A DNA stretch of 64,000 nt from NCBI GenBank assembly GCA_964619265.1, contig CAZUCE010000001.1, positions 62,001-126,000 on the forward strand, given 5' to 3'. The notes below the pieces were generated by a model. The model was not told where the DNA came from and made no database searches. It worked only from the letters and a program-made list of their open reading frames with translations. The DNA comes from CAZUCE01 sp964619265 (GTDB lineage Bacteria > Planctomycetota > UBA1135 > GCA-002686595). Made by a program: the position numbers and the translations under genes. Of the stretch, positions 35,497 to 44,932 are shown piece after piece; the first letter of the stretch is position 1, and each line of letters begins with the position of its first letter.

Positions 35497-38464
35497 GCGC
35501 GAAGCTCTCGTCATTCGCCTGTTCGAGCAGCTGATCGATGCTCCCGCCGAGCAGATCGAGACTCAGCTCGATGGGGTCGACTCCGAGCTGGCCCAGCGTG
35601 TCAGACGCTTGCTGGAACTCGACCGCGAACGAACCCCGGCGCCCGCCGAACCTACCGGCTCGGGGCTCTCCATCCTGCTACCGGGTGTTGAACTGGCGGG
35701 ATGCCGGCTGGTTGAGCCGCTCTCAGCCGGCAGCTCGTCCGATGTTTGGCTTGCGCGGCGTGTCCACGACGGACGTCAGGTAGCCGTGAAATTCCTTCGA
35801 GACGGAGCCTCCACCGAGGCTTTCCGCCGAGAGCAACTGGGCCTTGAAGCCCTCGCCCTACCAGGGTTTCCCAGACAACTGGGCTCCGGCGAACTCGCCG
35901 ACGGCCGGTTGTTTCTACTTCTCGATTGGATTCCGGGAAGCCCATTCGACGCTAGCTCCTTGGAGGCCTGTCCGCGGCCGCCCTTCGAAGCCGCCATCGC
36001 TGCCTGCGAGTCGTTGGGAAGGCTGCACGGACAGGCCCTAGCCCATGGAGACGTGAAACCCAGCCACCTTCTACTGGACCAGGATGGGGCGGTGGGCTGG
36101 ATTGACCTGGGTTCCGCACACCGGTTTCAGGACCCGGCTGCAGACGGTCCAGACGACCTCGGTTCGCCGGGCTGGAGCGCCCCCGAGCGCCTGTCCGGAT
36201 CAGCGCCGACTCCGGCTGCTGACGTGTACTCCCTTGCTCTGGTTCTCCAAGCGGCCATCGGCGTGGACCTCGCTCGGAATCAACTGGGAGTCGCCGGCGA
36301 GCGGGCGTTTACAGCCCTCGTCCAGCGGGCAACCGCCGAAGATCCGGACGACCGGCCTGCGGACAGCCGGGCCCTGGCCCATGAACTTCGGGAGCTCGTC
36401 GGAGGCTCGGCGGTTGCCGCGGCAGCTCGCTCCAGAACAGTGCGCTGGGCATGGGTCGCCGGAGTTGGGGCTCTGCTCACTTTGGGCGCCGCGCTCTGGG
36501 TCTTCGAACGTCGTCGATCCACGGAACAACTCCTGTCAGCAGCGCTCGCCACCTTGCAAAACCGCGAAGAAGACGCGGCCTTGGAACGGCTAGGCAACTC
36601 TGGCTCCGCCGCAGCCGTTCAACTCCTGCTCGAGCTGGTCCATCGTTCGATCGAAGAAGGCGACGGCGAAAGCGCACTTCGCAGGCTAAGCGCCACGACC
36701 ATCGACCCTGGTGACCTGGAATCCTCTGCAACCGCAGCCCTCGCTTGGATTCGTCTTGGCCAACCGGCACGCGCGCGGAGCGCCTTGAAAACAAAGGAAT
36801 GGAAGGCCGCCCTTGAGGATGTTCCACGTGGAACAAGAGGTCGGGTTCTGTGGACTCTAGCTCTCATTGAAGTGGAGTGCGGTCACCCAAGCGTCGCGCG
36901 AGAGCTCCTCGATTCACTCGAGCAAGTACCCGCGCCTGATCCAGAAGCCCTGGACTTCGTGCTCGCTTCGCAGCTTCTGTGCTCGGCGGAACTCGACGAG
37001 GTCTGGGAATTGCGTGCCCGAATCGACGCGCTAGGTAGCACCCTGTCGCCTCGGCTCAGACTAGCGGCAGCCCGTGCTGAACTCGTTGCCCAGCAGCTGC
37101 GTGACCGCTCGGTAGACCGTTCGCGATTAGCCGAGCTGCTAGCACCTCTTGAGGAATTGAAAAGTCTCGACCTCGTTCGGGAACGACTACGCCTGGAAGC
37201 CTGGATCGATCCGGAGGCCACTCGCGTCGCTCTCACGGAGTTGGGTCCGTTCGGGGAGAGTGTCGAAGCGGACCTGGCCTTGGCGGAACTGGAGCTGGGG
37301 CCGGACTATGAACACGGCCTCGAATTGCGCGCTGCCCTCACCGATCGACTCCCAGCCCTGGAAGCCAACGTAGGTCGATCTTCTGGAACTGCGCTGCGCT
37401 GGAGAACGGCGCTCGCGCTCAATGCCTGGTACAGCTCCGATCCACGCTCCGATTCCATCGCGGAGGCCTTGACCGCCTGGATCGAACGCCCCGCCACGGG
37501 GGGACAGCCGAGCCCGCGGTTGATGGAACTCGCGCGGCGCGTTTTAGCCTGGACTCGCTTGGATACCGGCCGCCCGAAAGAAGCGCTTGCCGTTCTCGAC
37601 CCAAATCCTCCCAGCGGATCGCTTCCATCGGCCCACCGCCGGTTGATTCGCATCTTGGCCCAGCCATCCCTGGAACGGGCCGCCCCCAACCCAGCCCAGC
37701 CCCTGCTCGACGATCTGGGTCGCTATCTGATCGAGCTCTGTCCCCTGGAAGAACCCCTCGGTCCCTGCGTTCGCGACTGGCTGCTGCCAGCTCTTACGAA
37801 TTGCGGCTCAGAACCTGGCCTCCTGCGCTGCTCGATCCGGATGATCGAGGCGATTGCCGATCCCGAAGAACCCCGCTGCCTGCGGGCCGTGAATGCAGCT
37901 CGCGCGATCCCGTGGAGCGGGCTAGTAGGCAGCCCAAATCCCTCGGCGCTGTTCGAGCGCGCAGCCATCGAAACCGACTTCGCGATTCGAACACTCTGGA
38001 GTGACGGAGACGGTTTCGGTGGCTGGTGCGCCCAGGAACTCCTGGCCAGGGGGGGCTACACGAGCATGGACCGACTGAGATCGACCTACGCGGGGCGCAC
38101 ATCCAAAACGGCGCGGGACCTGGCCTGGGTCCTAGAAGGCTTGAGCCCGCTGGCCGAGCACGCCGAGGCAACCGGTAGCAGCAAGACAGTCCCCTTCGAG
38201 TTCTGGCAGCAAGTCTCGCGCTCCTTTGAAACCGTGGAACCCACATCGCTCGTCCCGGAAGCCTGGGACCTTCTGCAGCAGGCTTGCGTTCGAGCCGGGG
38301 TCGAACACGGCCAGCCGTTCGAGGTGGAGTTCCGAAGCCGGGTCCAGCCCCTCGCTCCACCGGGCGGTTCTTCCGAGCAGGACCTTCAAGAACCCGTGGA
38401 CCTAAACACCAACCATGACACCATCGGTGCAAGCCCTCCTGAAGTGGCCCCCGAGGAATCATGA
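35486..38464 (+). CDS. membrane serine/threonine protein kinase with unusual HGD and DLG motifs
   Basis: 992 residues. The kinase domain spans about 75-300: VAVKFLR (Lys102), the catalytic loop HGDVKPSHLL (His187-Gly-Asp189, where most Ser/Thr kinases have HRD), IDLGSAHRF (Asp207-Leu-Gly in place of DFG), and GWSAPERLSG. The essential Lys and both Asp are kept, but Asn of the HRDxKxxN loop is His. One membrane segment lies near 319-337 (VAGVGALLTLGAALWVF). The 650-residue C-terminal part is helical and repetitive, suggesting TPR-like repeats outside the membrane. It overlaps the ECF sigma gene by 11 bp and hemW by 4 bp (ATGA). A parS site lies within the gene, near codon 445. Confidence 0.85.
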   Translation: MEAEREALVIRLFEQLIDAPAEQIETQLDGVDSELAQRVRRLLELDRERTPAPAEPTGSGLSILLPGVELAGCRLVEPLSAGSSSDVWLARRVHDGRQVAVKFLRDGASTEAFRREQLGLEALALPGFPRQLGSGELADGRLFLLLDWIPGSPFDASSLEACPRPPFEAAIAACESLGRLHGQALAHGDVKPSHLLLDQDGAVGWIDLGSAHRFQDPAADGPDDLGSPGWSAPERLSGSAPTPAADVYSLALVLQAAIGVDLARNQLGVAGERAFTALVQRATAEDPDDRPADSRALAHELRELVGGSAVAAAARSRTVRWAWVAGVGALLTLGAALWVFERRRSTEQLLSAALATLQNREEDAALERLGNSGSAAAVQLLLELVHRSIEEGDGESALRRLSATTIDPGDLESSATAALAWIRLGQPARARSALKTKEWKAALEDVPRGTRGRVLWTLALIEVECGHPSVARELLDSLEQVPAPDPEALDFVLASQLLCSAELDEVWELRARIDALGSTLSPRLRLAAARAELVAQQLRDRSVDRSRLAELLAPLEELKSLDLVRERLRLEAWIDPEATRVALTELGPFGESVEADLALAELELGPDYEHGLELRAALTDRLPALEANVGRSSGTALRWRTALALNAWYSSDPRSDSIAEALTAWIERPATGGQPSPRLMELARRVLAWTRLDTGRPKEALAVLDPNPPSGSLPSAHRRLIRILAQPSLERAAPNPAQPLLDDLGRYLIELCPLEEPLGPCVRDWLLPALTNCGSEPGLLRCSIRMIEAIADPEEPRCLRAVNAARAIPWSGLVGSPNPSALFERAAIETDFAIRTLWSDGDGFGGWCAQELLARGGYTSMDRLRSTYAGRTSKTARDLAWVLEGLSPLAEHAEATGSSKTVPFEFWQQVSRSFETVEPTSLVPEAWDLLQQACVRAGVEHGQPFEVEFRSRVQPLAPPGGSSEQDLQEPVDLNTNHDTIGASPPEVAPEES
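36820..36835. promoter_or_regulatory. parS: parS site 2, inside the kinase gene
   Basis: TGTTCCACGTGGAACA, identical to site 1 over all 16 bases. It is within coding sequence and encodes part of DVPRGTRG. Many bacteria carry several parS copies near the origin, some within genes. This one is 8.8 kb from site 1 and about 15 kb from the probable origin. Confidence 0.9.
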
Positions 38465-39621
38465 AGCCTGAAGCTGGAACCCCGCTCTACCTGCACCTGC
38501 CGTTCTGTGCGGCTAAGTGCACGTACTGCGACTTCTATTCGTTGGAAGCCACGGGACAGGACTTGGTTGGGGTCCAGAGGTGCCTTGAGATGGAAATCCG
38601 GGAGCGAGCTCCGGTGAGTCCGCGAACCGTGTTCTTCGGAGGCGGAACACCGTCGCTGTACGGCTCGCGCGAACTCAAAAACCTGTTCGACGTCCTCGAT
38701 GAATGCACCGGGTTTCGCGAATCGGCGGTCGAAGTGACCGTGGAGTGCAATCCCGAGAGCCTCGATGAACACAAGGCGGAGTCCTTATTGGCCGCCGGGG
38801 CCACACGCCTCTCGATCGGCGTTCAGTCCTTGCGAGCCAAAACCCTCGAGTTTTTCGGGAGGGTTCATACGGTCGACCAGTCCTTCCGGGCTTACGAGGC
38901 CGCTAGGCGAGCAGGCGCAACTCGATTGAACCTTGACCTGATCTACGCATCCCCCGGACAGCGACCGGAGGAGTGGCGTGAGGACCTCGAGCGAGTTCTG
39001 GCGCTCGGCCCCGAACACCTGTCCGCCTACAACCTCACGTTCGAGGCGGGGACCCCGATCGAGACATGGCGGAAACGGGGCGAGATCGCGCCCCTTGACG
39101 AAGACGACGAGTTGGAGATGTTCTGGATCACGCGACAGGCCTGTGCGGACGCCGGCCTGCCCGCCTACGAGATCTCGAACTTCTCGCTCCCCGGCGAGGC
39201 TTGCGCACACAACGAAGCCTACTGGTCCGGGGAAGATTATGTGGGGGTCGGGCCCTCCGCTGTCTCCCGGGTCGGTGACTTGCGGCAGGCGAATCCGCGA
39301 TCTCTTTCACGTTGGAGGACCGGTATCGAAGCTGGGGGCCTGGCGATTGAAAACACCGAGCGCCTAACAGCGGTCGAGCGCCTGGCCGAGGCCTGGTGGT
39401 TGGGGCTCCGAAGAGTTGCCGGGGTGGATCCCAAAGTGGCTCGGGCACGAGCTCGCGCAGGACTGGAGGACTTTGAATCCCGGGAGGATCCGATGCTGCC
39501 GATCGCCCAAGACCTGGCTGAACAGGGCCTCCTGGACGTCCAAGGGGCCGTGTACCTGCTGAACGAGCGAAGCCTGCCCTTGGCCGACGCCGTAGCCCGG
39601 CGGTTCTTGGACGCCTGCTGA
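38461..39621 (+). CDS. hemW: HemW-like radical SAM protein
   Basis: 386 residues. The radical SAM cluster motif is LPFCAAKCTYCDF, with Cys16, Cys20 and Cys23 binding the [4Fe-4S] cluster. FFGGGTPSLYG, VTVECNPESL, LSIGVQSL and NLDLIYASPGQ follow as in the HemN/HemW family. CDF instead of CDC after the third Cys and the HNEAYW heme-binding motif support HemW (heme chaperone) rather than the coproporphyrinogen dehydrogenase HemN. The length is typical. ATG 38461 overlaps the kinase stop (ATGA), so the two are translationally coupled, although no functional link is evident. Confidence 0.9.
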   Translation: MKPEAGTPLYLHLPFCAAKCTYCDFYSLEATGQDLVGVQRCLEMEIRERAPVSPRTVFFGGGTPSLYGSRELKNLFDVLDECTGFRESAVEVTVECNPESLDEHKAESLLAAGATRLSIGVQSLRAKTLEFFGRVHTVDQSFRAYEAARRAGATRLNLDLIYASPGQRPEEWREDLERVLALGPEHLSAYNLTFEAGTPIETWRKRGEIAPLDEDDELEMFWITRQACADAGLPAYEISNFSLPGEACAHNEAYWSGEDYVGVGPSAVSRVGDLRQANPRSLSRWRTGIEAGGLAIENTERLTAVERLAEAWWLGLRRVAGVDPKVARARARAGLEDFESREDPMLPIAQDLAEQGLLDVQGAVYLLNERSLPLADAVARRFLDAC

Positions 39622-39693
39622 CCCAAGAATGGGGGACAGTTACTTTTCGCGGGTTTCCGAGGGTCCTCGGCGATCGGCGGCATCGAACTTGGC

Positions 39694-42252
39694 ATGCGCT
39701 CCAACACGGACACCCCCGACCATTGGATCGAGCAGGCGGCCTGGCTGCGCGGACTGGCCCGCAAATTGGTCCGCGATGACCAGCTCGCTGAGGACGCGGT
39801 CCAGCAGACCCTGCTGACAGGCCTACGCAACGGAGCTGGGGAGGATCCTTCATTCAAGAGCCGGGGCTGGTGGGCTCACGTCCTGCGCAACGTCATCCGC
39901 CAAGACTTCCGGGGGGCTGGGCGGCGAGCCCAGCGGGAACAACTTGTCACCGGCGACCAAAAGCGCGAGCCCAATGAAGTCGCTGCTCCCGAAGAAGCCC
40001 TTGAGCGACTGGAAACCCAATCCAAAGTGCTCGCCGCGCTTCGCTCCCTCGATGAGCCCTATCGGTCCACCTTGGTGCTGAGGTTCCTCGAGGAGCGCTC
40101 GGCTCGGGAAATCGCCAAGCGCACGGGAGTCCCGCTAAAGACAGTCCAAACGCGGCTCTCCCGCGGCCTGGAACGCCTGCGCCAGAAGCTCGACGCGGAC
40201 TTCGAAGGCGGCAGGCGGGGTTGGCATTCGGCCCTGCTCCCCCTCGTCCGAACCGGACCGACATGGATTCCCGTCTCCCTTGGAGCTCTGACCCTGATGA
40301 CAACGGTGAAACTCTCCGCCGCCGCTGCTGCCGTCGCCTGCGCACTTTGGATTGCAATGGGCCGGGGTACGGAGCCCCCCCTAGAAACCTCGGCAGCGAT
40401 CGCCGCGGCTCCGGAACCCACCACCGAAGACCGAACCGAGCCGGAACCCCGCCTTAGCCCGAAGAACGCGGGAGCCGTCACGGGCCGCCAGATCACTCCT
40501 GTTCCGAAGACCTCCAGCGCAAGCCTGGCTTCTGCACCAGCCCCGGCCGCCGAAGTTCTGGAGGGCTGGGTCAAAGACCTCCAGGGGGAGGGGCGGGCGG
40601 GTCTCGAAGTTGTCTTCGAAGTAGGCAGCCCGATCCATCCTGATCGTCCGCCCGAGACGGCCAGCCCGGAACCTCCGCAGACCTTGGTCACCGGACCTGG
40701 TGGGTTCTTCGAAACAACCATCCCCGCGGAGCGCGGCCGGTTCGTGGTCAGGGACGAAGCCTGGGCCACGGTCTGGACTCCCGTTCTGCAAGGGGCTCGC
40801 CCCGAGTCCGAGCTGATCGTGCGCATCAGCCCCGCGCTCTCTTTCGGTGGAGCCGTGGTCGACCTGGACGGGATTCCGGTCCCCGGTGCCTCGGTCGTTG
40901 TTCGACTCCCGGAACAACTCAAGCTCGGCGATGCCCCGCCGCGTCCTTTCTTTGCGCGTGTCGCCCAGGACTCGGTTACGACGGAGCTAGGTCAATTCAA
41001 GTTCGAGTCCCTGGGGTGGACCCCTGGCCTGGAATTGCACGTGATGGCCGGCGGATACGAAAGGTGGACAGAACCACTGCCCAACCACAGCCGGTTGGAT
41101 CACACCGTGGTGCTCAAACCCACAGACCTGGATGGCATCCTTGTCGCCGGCCGGGTCCTGGATTCAGCTGGGCAGCCCTTCCACCAGGCTCACCTCTCGA
41201 TCGGCGAACTCTCGGCTCAGACTGACGCGGCAGGCCGGTTCCGGCTCGAAGTTGAGCCAGAGTGGATCGAGAGTGGCCTTCTGGCTGTCACCGCGGGACG
41301 ACTTCCGCTCCGGGTTGATCTGAGCCAACGAACCGAATACGAACGGGCCAACTTGGACGTTCGAATCGACCGGCCGGCGGTCTCCATCCGCGGACACGTC
41401 GTGGACAAAGCTGGCGAACCGGTTGCGGGTGCCTGGGTGAAGCTCCTCGGCGAACAAGTCTTCGGCACCGTGCCGATGGGCATCGAGGGCATGGACATCC
41501 GTATCGAATCCTCCGTCGAGAACCTGATCCAGAAGGGGACTCGAGTCACCCGGTCCGGCGACGACGGCCGATTTGAAATTACAGGCCTTTGTGAGCACGA
41601 ATACACCTTGATCGCCGGCAATGGTGAAACCCTCGAGCTCGCACCTGAAGTTCAGGCTCGCGGCGGTTCCGTAGACGTCCAACTGGTCCTGGCCGGCGGT
41701 GAATCCGAAACCGCTGTGGCCGGGCGAATCGTGGACTCAACGGGCAACCCCAGGGTCGGCGCGGAGGTCCGCTTGGTCCGCCTCAGCTACCAGGACGAGG
41801 AGTTTGACGGTCCTTGGATCACCGCGGGTGAGGACGGCGAGTTCCGCTTCGAGAGGGTTCAGCTGGACGGAACCCTCCTGCGAGTTCATGCCAAGGACTC
41901 GCCGAGAACCGAGGAGCTGAACTTGGAGGAGATTGTTGATCTGGAGGACATCGAGATCGCGCTGCCGCTGCAAGCCATCCTCGAAGTTCGGCTCGCTGAC
42001 CCAACCATGGCGAGCGAGATCCGTGTGCTAAACGCAGATGGGGACTCGCTCCTGCTTGCGTTCTCGCTCTTGGACGCAGACTTCGCGAGCTACAGCGCAG
42101 AGCTAGTCGATGGCGCGAGCGGTCAACTTCGCGTCGACGAGTCCGCCGCCACTTTGGTCCTCCTAAAGCAAGGCGGGCGAGGGGCTTGGGTGGAGGTCAC
42201 CCGAATCCCGGTGCACCTCCAACCCGGGGAGGTCACGGTTCTCAGGCCGTGA
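39694..42252 (+). CDS. ECF sigma factor fused to a membrane segment and carboxypeptidase-regulatory-like repeats
   Basis: 852 residues. Residues about 10-175 are an ECF sigma factor: region 2 (WLRGLARKLVRDDQLAEDAVQQTLL, WWAHVLRNVIRQDFR) and region 4 (LDEPYRSTLVLRFLEERSAREIAKRTGVPLKTVQTRLSRGLERL). A membrane segment near 207-226 (LSAAAAAVACALWIAMG) is followed by a Pro/Ala/Glu-rich linker. From about 290 there are several carboxypeptidase-regulatory-like beta modules, seen as repeated GxVxDxxGxPVxGAxV patterns (GAVVDLDGIPVPGASVVV, GHVVDKAGEPVAGAWVKL, GRIVDSTGNPRVGAEVRL). A sigma factor tethered to a probably extracytoplasmic beta-rich sensor would bypass a separate anti-sigma factor. ATG 39694, 72 bp after hemW. 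Confidence 0.85.
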   Translation: MRSNTDTPDHWIEQAAWLRGLARKLVRDDQLAEDAVQQTLLTGLRNGAGEDPSFKSRGWWAHVLRNVIRQDFRGAGRRAQREQLVTGDQKREPNEVAAPEEALERLETQSKVLAALRSLDEPYRSTLVLRFLEERSAREIAKRTGVPLKTVQTRLSRGLERLRQKLDADFEGGRRGWHSALLPLVRTGPTWIPVSLGALTLMTTVKLSAAAAAVACALWIAMGRGTEPPLETSAAIAAAPEPTTEDRTEPEPRLSPKNAGAVTGRQITPVPKTSSASLASAPAPAAEVLEGWVKDLQGEGRAGLEVVFEVGSPIHPDRPPETASPEPPQTLVTGPGGFFETTIPAERGRFVVRDEAWATVWTPVLQGARPESELIVRISPALSFGGAVVDLDGIPVPGASVVVRLPEQLKLGDAPPRPFFARVAQDSVTTELGQFKFESLGWTPGLELHVMAGGYERWTEPLPNHSRLDHTVVLKPTDLDGILVAGRVLDSAGQPFHQAHLSIGELSAQTDAAGRFRLEVEPEWIESGLLAVTAGRLPLRVDLSQRTEYERANLDVRIDRPAVSIRGHVVDKAGEPVAGAWVKLLGEQVFGTVPMGIEGMDIRIESSVENLIQKGTRVTRSGDDGRFEITGLCEHEYTLIAGNGETLELAPEVQARGGSVDVQLVLAGGESETAVAGRIVDSTGNPRVGAEVRLVRLSYQDEEFDGPWITAGEDGEFRFERVQLDGTLLRVHAKDSPRTEELNLEEIVDLEDIEIALPLQAILEVRLADPTMASEIRVLNADGDSLLLAFSLLDADFASYSAELVDGASGQLRVDESAATLVLLKQGGRGAWVEVTRIPVHLQPGEVTVLRP

Positions 42253-42272
42253 CCGGGAGCGGCGTCCCTAGA

Positions 42273-43181
42273 ATGTTCGGCGTGAATTTCGCCGACCGAC
42301 TCGACGCCGCCATCGCCCGCAAGGGTTGCCCCATTCTGCTGGGGATCGACCCCCATCTAGATCTTCTCCCGCCGGAGTTTGAGATCGCCCGCGATCCCGC
42401 TCGACCCCGCGCCGAGCGGGCCCGCTGGGTTGAACGATTCTGCGTTGAGTTGATCGACTTGGCCGCGGACATCGTGCCGGCGGTAAAGCCACAGTCAGCC
42501 TTCTTCGAGCAACTCGGCGCCGATGGAGTCGCCGCGTTTGAGCGGGTCATCGACCACGCTCGCTACAAGGGTCTGCTCGTGGTTGGCGACGTGAAGCGAG
42601 GGGACATAGCAAGCACGGCCGCCGCCTATGCGCGAGCCTTCCTCGCGCCGGACAACCTGCAAGACAGCGGGCGCTGCGACGCCGTGACGTTGAGTCCCTA
42701 CCTCGGAGAGGATTCGCTTGAACCGTTCGTCGATGTTTGCGAGAAGGTCGCTGGGGGTGCGTTTGTTCTCGTGCGGACCTCCAACCCGGGCGGCGCCGCT
42801 TGGCAAGATGCAGGGGACCCCAGCCCCGCGATGCGGGTTGCAAAGGCGGTCGACGGATTCGCCAAGCGGACCCTAGGCGAATGCGGACTGGGTTCGGTTG
42901 GCGCGGTGGTTGGCGCCACCCACGCCCGTGAACTCTCCGGGTGGCGCGAGCGGATGCCGCGCTCCTTCCTTTTGTTGCCAGGCTATGGGGCCCAAGGAGC
43001 CGGAGCGGCCGATGTCGTCGATGCGTTCTTGCCGGGAGGGCGCGGCGCCCTGATTGCCTCCTCGCGCGGAATCGCCTTCGCCTATCGGTCAGGCGGCGGC
43101 GCCGCCCCCGACTGGAAGGAAGCAGCAAGCCGAGCTCTCGACCAAATGGTTCAAGATCTCGCCGGCGCCCTCGGTCGTTAG
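42273..43181 (+). CDS. pyrF: orotidine 5'-phosphate decarboxylase (type 2)
   Basis: 302 residues. GCPILLGIDPHLDLLP at the N-terminus, VPAVKPQSAFFEQLGADG, the catalytic LLVVGDVKRGDIASTA (Asp-x-Lys-x-x-Asp array) and FLLLPGYGAQGAGAADV, the phosphate-binding end of the barrel, match the longer type 2 OMP decarboxylases. The enzyme makes UMP from orotidine 5'-phosphate in pyrimidine synthesis. ATG 42273 was chosen; the frame is open further upstream and overlaps the sigma-fusion gene, but those residues are not conserved. The bshC gene follows after 26 bp, so an operon is likely. Confidence 0.93.
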   Translation: MFGVNFADRLDAAIARKGCPILLGIDPHLDLLPPEFEIARDPARPRAERARWVERFCVELIDLAADIVPAVKPQSAFFEQLGADGVAAFERVIDHARYKGLLVVGDVKRGDIASTAAAYARAFLAPDNLQDSGRCDAVTLSPYLGEDSLEPFVDVCEKVAGGAFVLVRTSNPGGAAWQDAGDPSPAMRVAKAVDGFAKRTLGECGLGSVGAVVGATHARELSGWRERMPRSFLLLPGYGAQGAGAADVVDAFLPGGRGALIASSRGIAFAYRSGGGAAPDWKEAASRALDQMVQDLAGALGR

Positions 43182-43207
43182 CAGCGACTCGTTCCGCTCT
43201 CTCACCT

Positions 43208-44932
43208 GTGACCGCTCGCCCGCACTTTTTGCCCGCAGACCTATTCGGGCTCGACCCGCTGGCGCGCTCGGCACTCAGTGATCGGCCGCGGCCGAAGGGG
43301 CTGGGGGGGCTCGTCGTGCCCAATTCGGTGGCCTCCGTTCCGGAGCCTGCGCGTCAAGGAGCCGGTCGCTCGTCCGATGAATTTCCAGAAATCGCCGAGC
43401 GCTCGGAACTTGCCGATCTCCTGAAGGCCCAACTCGAGCCCTTGGGCGTCCACCCCGCCCTCCAGGAAGCGTGCGAGAAACTCGGTCGACCTGACTCCGC
43501 CTGCGTTGTCGCCGGACAACAGCCTGGCCTTGCGGGAGGGCCCCTGCTTCATCTTCACAAGGCGCTCCATGCGGTTCGTTTGGCCGCGGAACTCGAACGG
43601 ACCTGGAATCGCCCGGTTGTCGCTGTGTTCTGGAACCACGGGGACGACCATGATTTGGCCGAAGGTCAGTACCTATGGCTGCGCAACAAGCACCACGACC
43701 CCTGCCGGTTGGTCCTACCGAATCTTGGATCCGGAAGGCGGTCGTTTGCATCGGTCCTGTTGAGCGAAGAGCAGCACCAACTCGTGGCCTTCGAGCAAAG
43801 CGTTCGCGCCACGCTTTCCAGGGGCGAGGAAGCCGTCCGGCCTCTCGAACTGTTCCTACCTCGCGCCGGAGAGACCCTCGAGCGCGCGTTCACCCGCGTA
43901 CTGACTCGCTTGACCGGACACCTCGGGCTGGTCGTCCTCGAAGCGAGCGCCCTGCGGCCCTTGGCTAGTCGGGTGCTCGCTCGGATCGTGACGAACCAGT
44001 TGGAAGCGCCTCTGGAAGAGGCTCGAAATCGGCTGCAACGGGCAGGGTTCGAAGAACCCGGTCACTCAAACGAGCCGGGCACTGCGTGGCTTTTCGGTGA
44101 GGAAGAGGGAGCCCGTAGGGCCCTGCGAACCGGCGGGGACGGATTCCGTTACGACGGGGAGCCCGGCTCCCGGACCGCCGTCGAACTGGCCGCCGAAATC
44201 GCCGCTGAGCCGAGACGCTTCTCGGCCGGTGCGCTGCTCCGAACCATTGTGCAGGACGCCCTTCTTCCGAATGCGGCCACGGTGGGGGGCTTTGGAGAGC
44301 TGCGCTACTGGGCCCGCACGCCAGAGATTCGTTCGAGCCTGGGTCTTGCTCCGCCGGTGTTCGTTCCGAGGGCTCATGTGACCCTTACCACCCCGGCTGT
44401 GCGGCGCGCCATGGGGCGCGCCCAGGTCCAGGCCGGCTCGCTGCTCCGCGACCCGGCCAAAACCCAAGCCGAAGCACGCCAGAAATCAGCGGAGCAAACC
44501 GAGCTCGATCGCCGAGCAGGGGAAGCTCAGGAGCCAGACCCGGCGATGTCGATCCGGAAGATCGCCGCGCAGCTCAAAAAGTCGCTAGCCGAACTGCGAC
44601 CCGCGATCTCCGAGATCGATCGTGGCTTGTCCGCGCGCTCCAGGCGAACGGTCTCCGACGTGACCGGACACCTCGAGAGCTTGGCGAAACGGGTCGAACG
44701 CGCGGCTCGAAACAGGCACGGGAGGCAGGACCGTCACCTGCGGCATGCACGTTCCTTGCTACGCCCCCTCGACCGGCCCCAGGAACGAGTGTTGACCACC
44801 TTGCAGACGACCATCGAACTGGAAGGGACCGACTGGATCGACGATTTGGCGCGCTGGATCGAGCCGTTTCCCACCGAACATCTGCTGCTCGACCTCGAGT
44901 CAAGCCCCGAGGAACAGGACGAACCGGAATGA
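43208..44932 (+). CDS. bshC: bacillithiol biosynthesis cysteine-adding enzyme BshC
   Basis: 574 residues, close to the roughly 540 of Bacillus BshC. The diagnostic nucleotide-binding-fold region is CVVAGQQPGLAGGPLLHLHKALHAVRLA, followed by RPVVAVFWNHGDDHDLAEGQY, which mirrors the GGQQ-GLF-GPL and FWIAxEDHD blocks of BshC. The C-terminal part contains a long coiled coil (about 430-520), also typical. BshC joins cysteine to glucosaminyl-malate to give bacillithiol. No ATG lies at the proper place; GTG 43208 starts exactly where similarity begins (TARPHFLPADLF). The gene follows pyrF by 26 bp and overlaps bshB1 by 4 bp (ATGA). Confidence 0.88.
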   Translation: MTARPHFLPADLFGLDPLARSALSDRPRPKGLGGLVVPNSVASVPEPARQGAGRSSDEFPEIAERSELADLLKAQLEPLGVHPALQEACEKLGRPDSACVVAGQQPGLAGGPLLHLHKALHAVRLAAELERTWNRPVVAVFWNHGDDHDLAEGQYLWLRNKHHDPCRLVLPNLGSGRRSFASVLLSEEQHQLVAFEQSVRATLSRGEEAVRPLELFLPRAGETLERAFTRVLTRLTGHLGLVVLEASALRPLASRVLARIVTNQLEAPLEEARNRLQRAGFEEPGHSNEPGTAWLFGEEEGARRALRTGGDGFRYDGEPGSRTAVELAAEIAAEPRRFSAGALLRTIVQDALLPNAATVGGFGELRYWARTPEIRSSLGLAPPVFVPRAHVTLTTPAVRRAMGRAQVQAGSLLRDPAKTQAEARQKSAEQTELDRRAGEAQEPDPAMSIRKIAAQLKKSLAELRPAISEIDRGLSARSRRTVSDVTGHLESLAKRVERAARNRHGRQDRHLRHARSLLRPLDRPQERVLTTLQTTIELEGTDWIDDLARWIEPFPTEHLLLDLESSPEEQDEPE

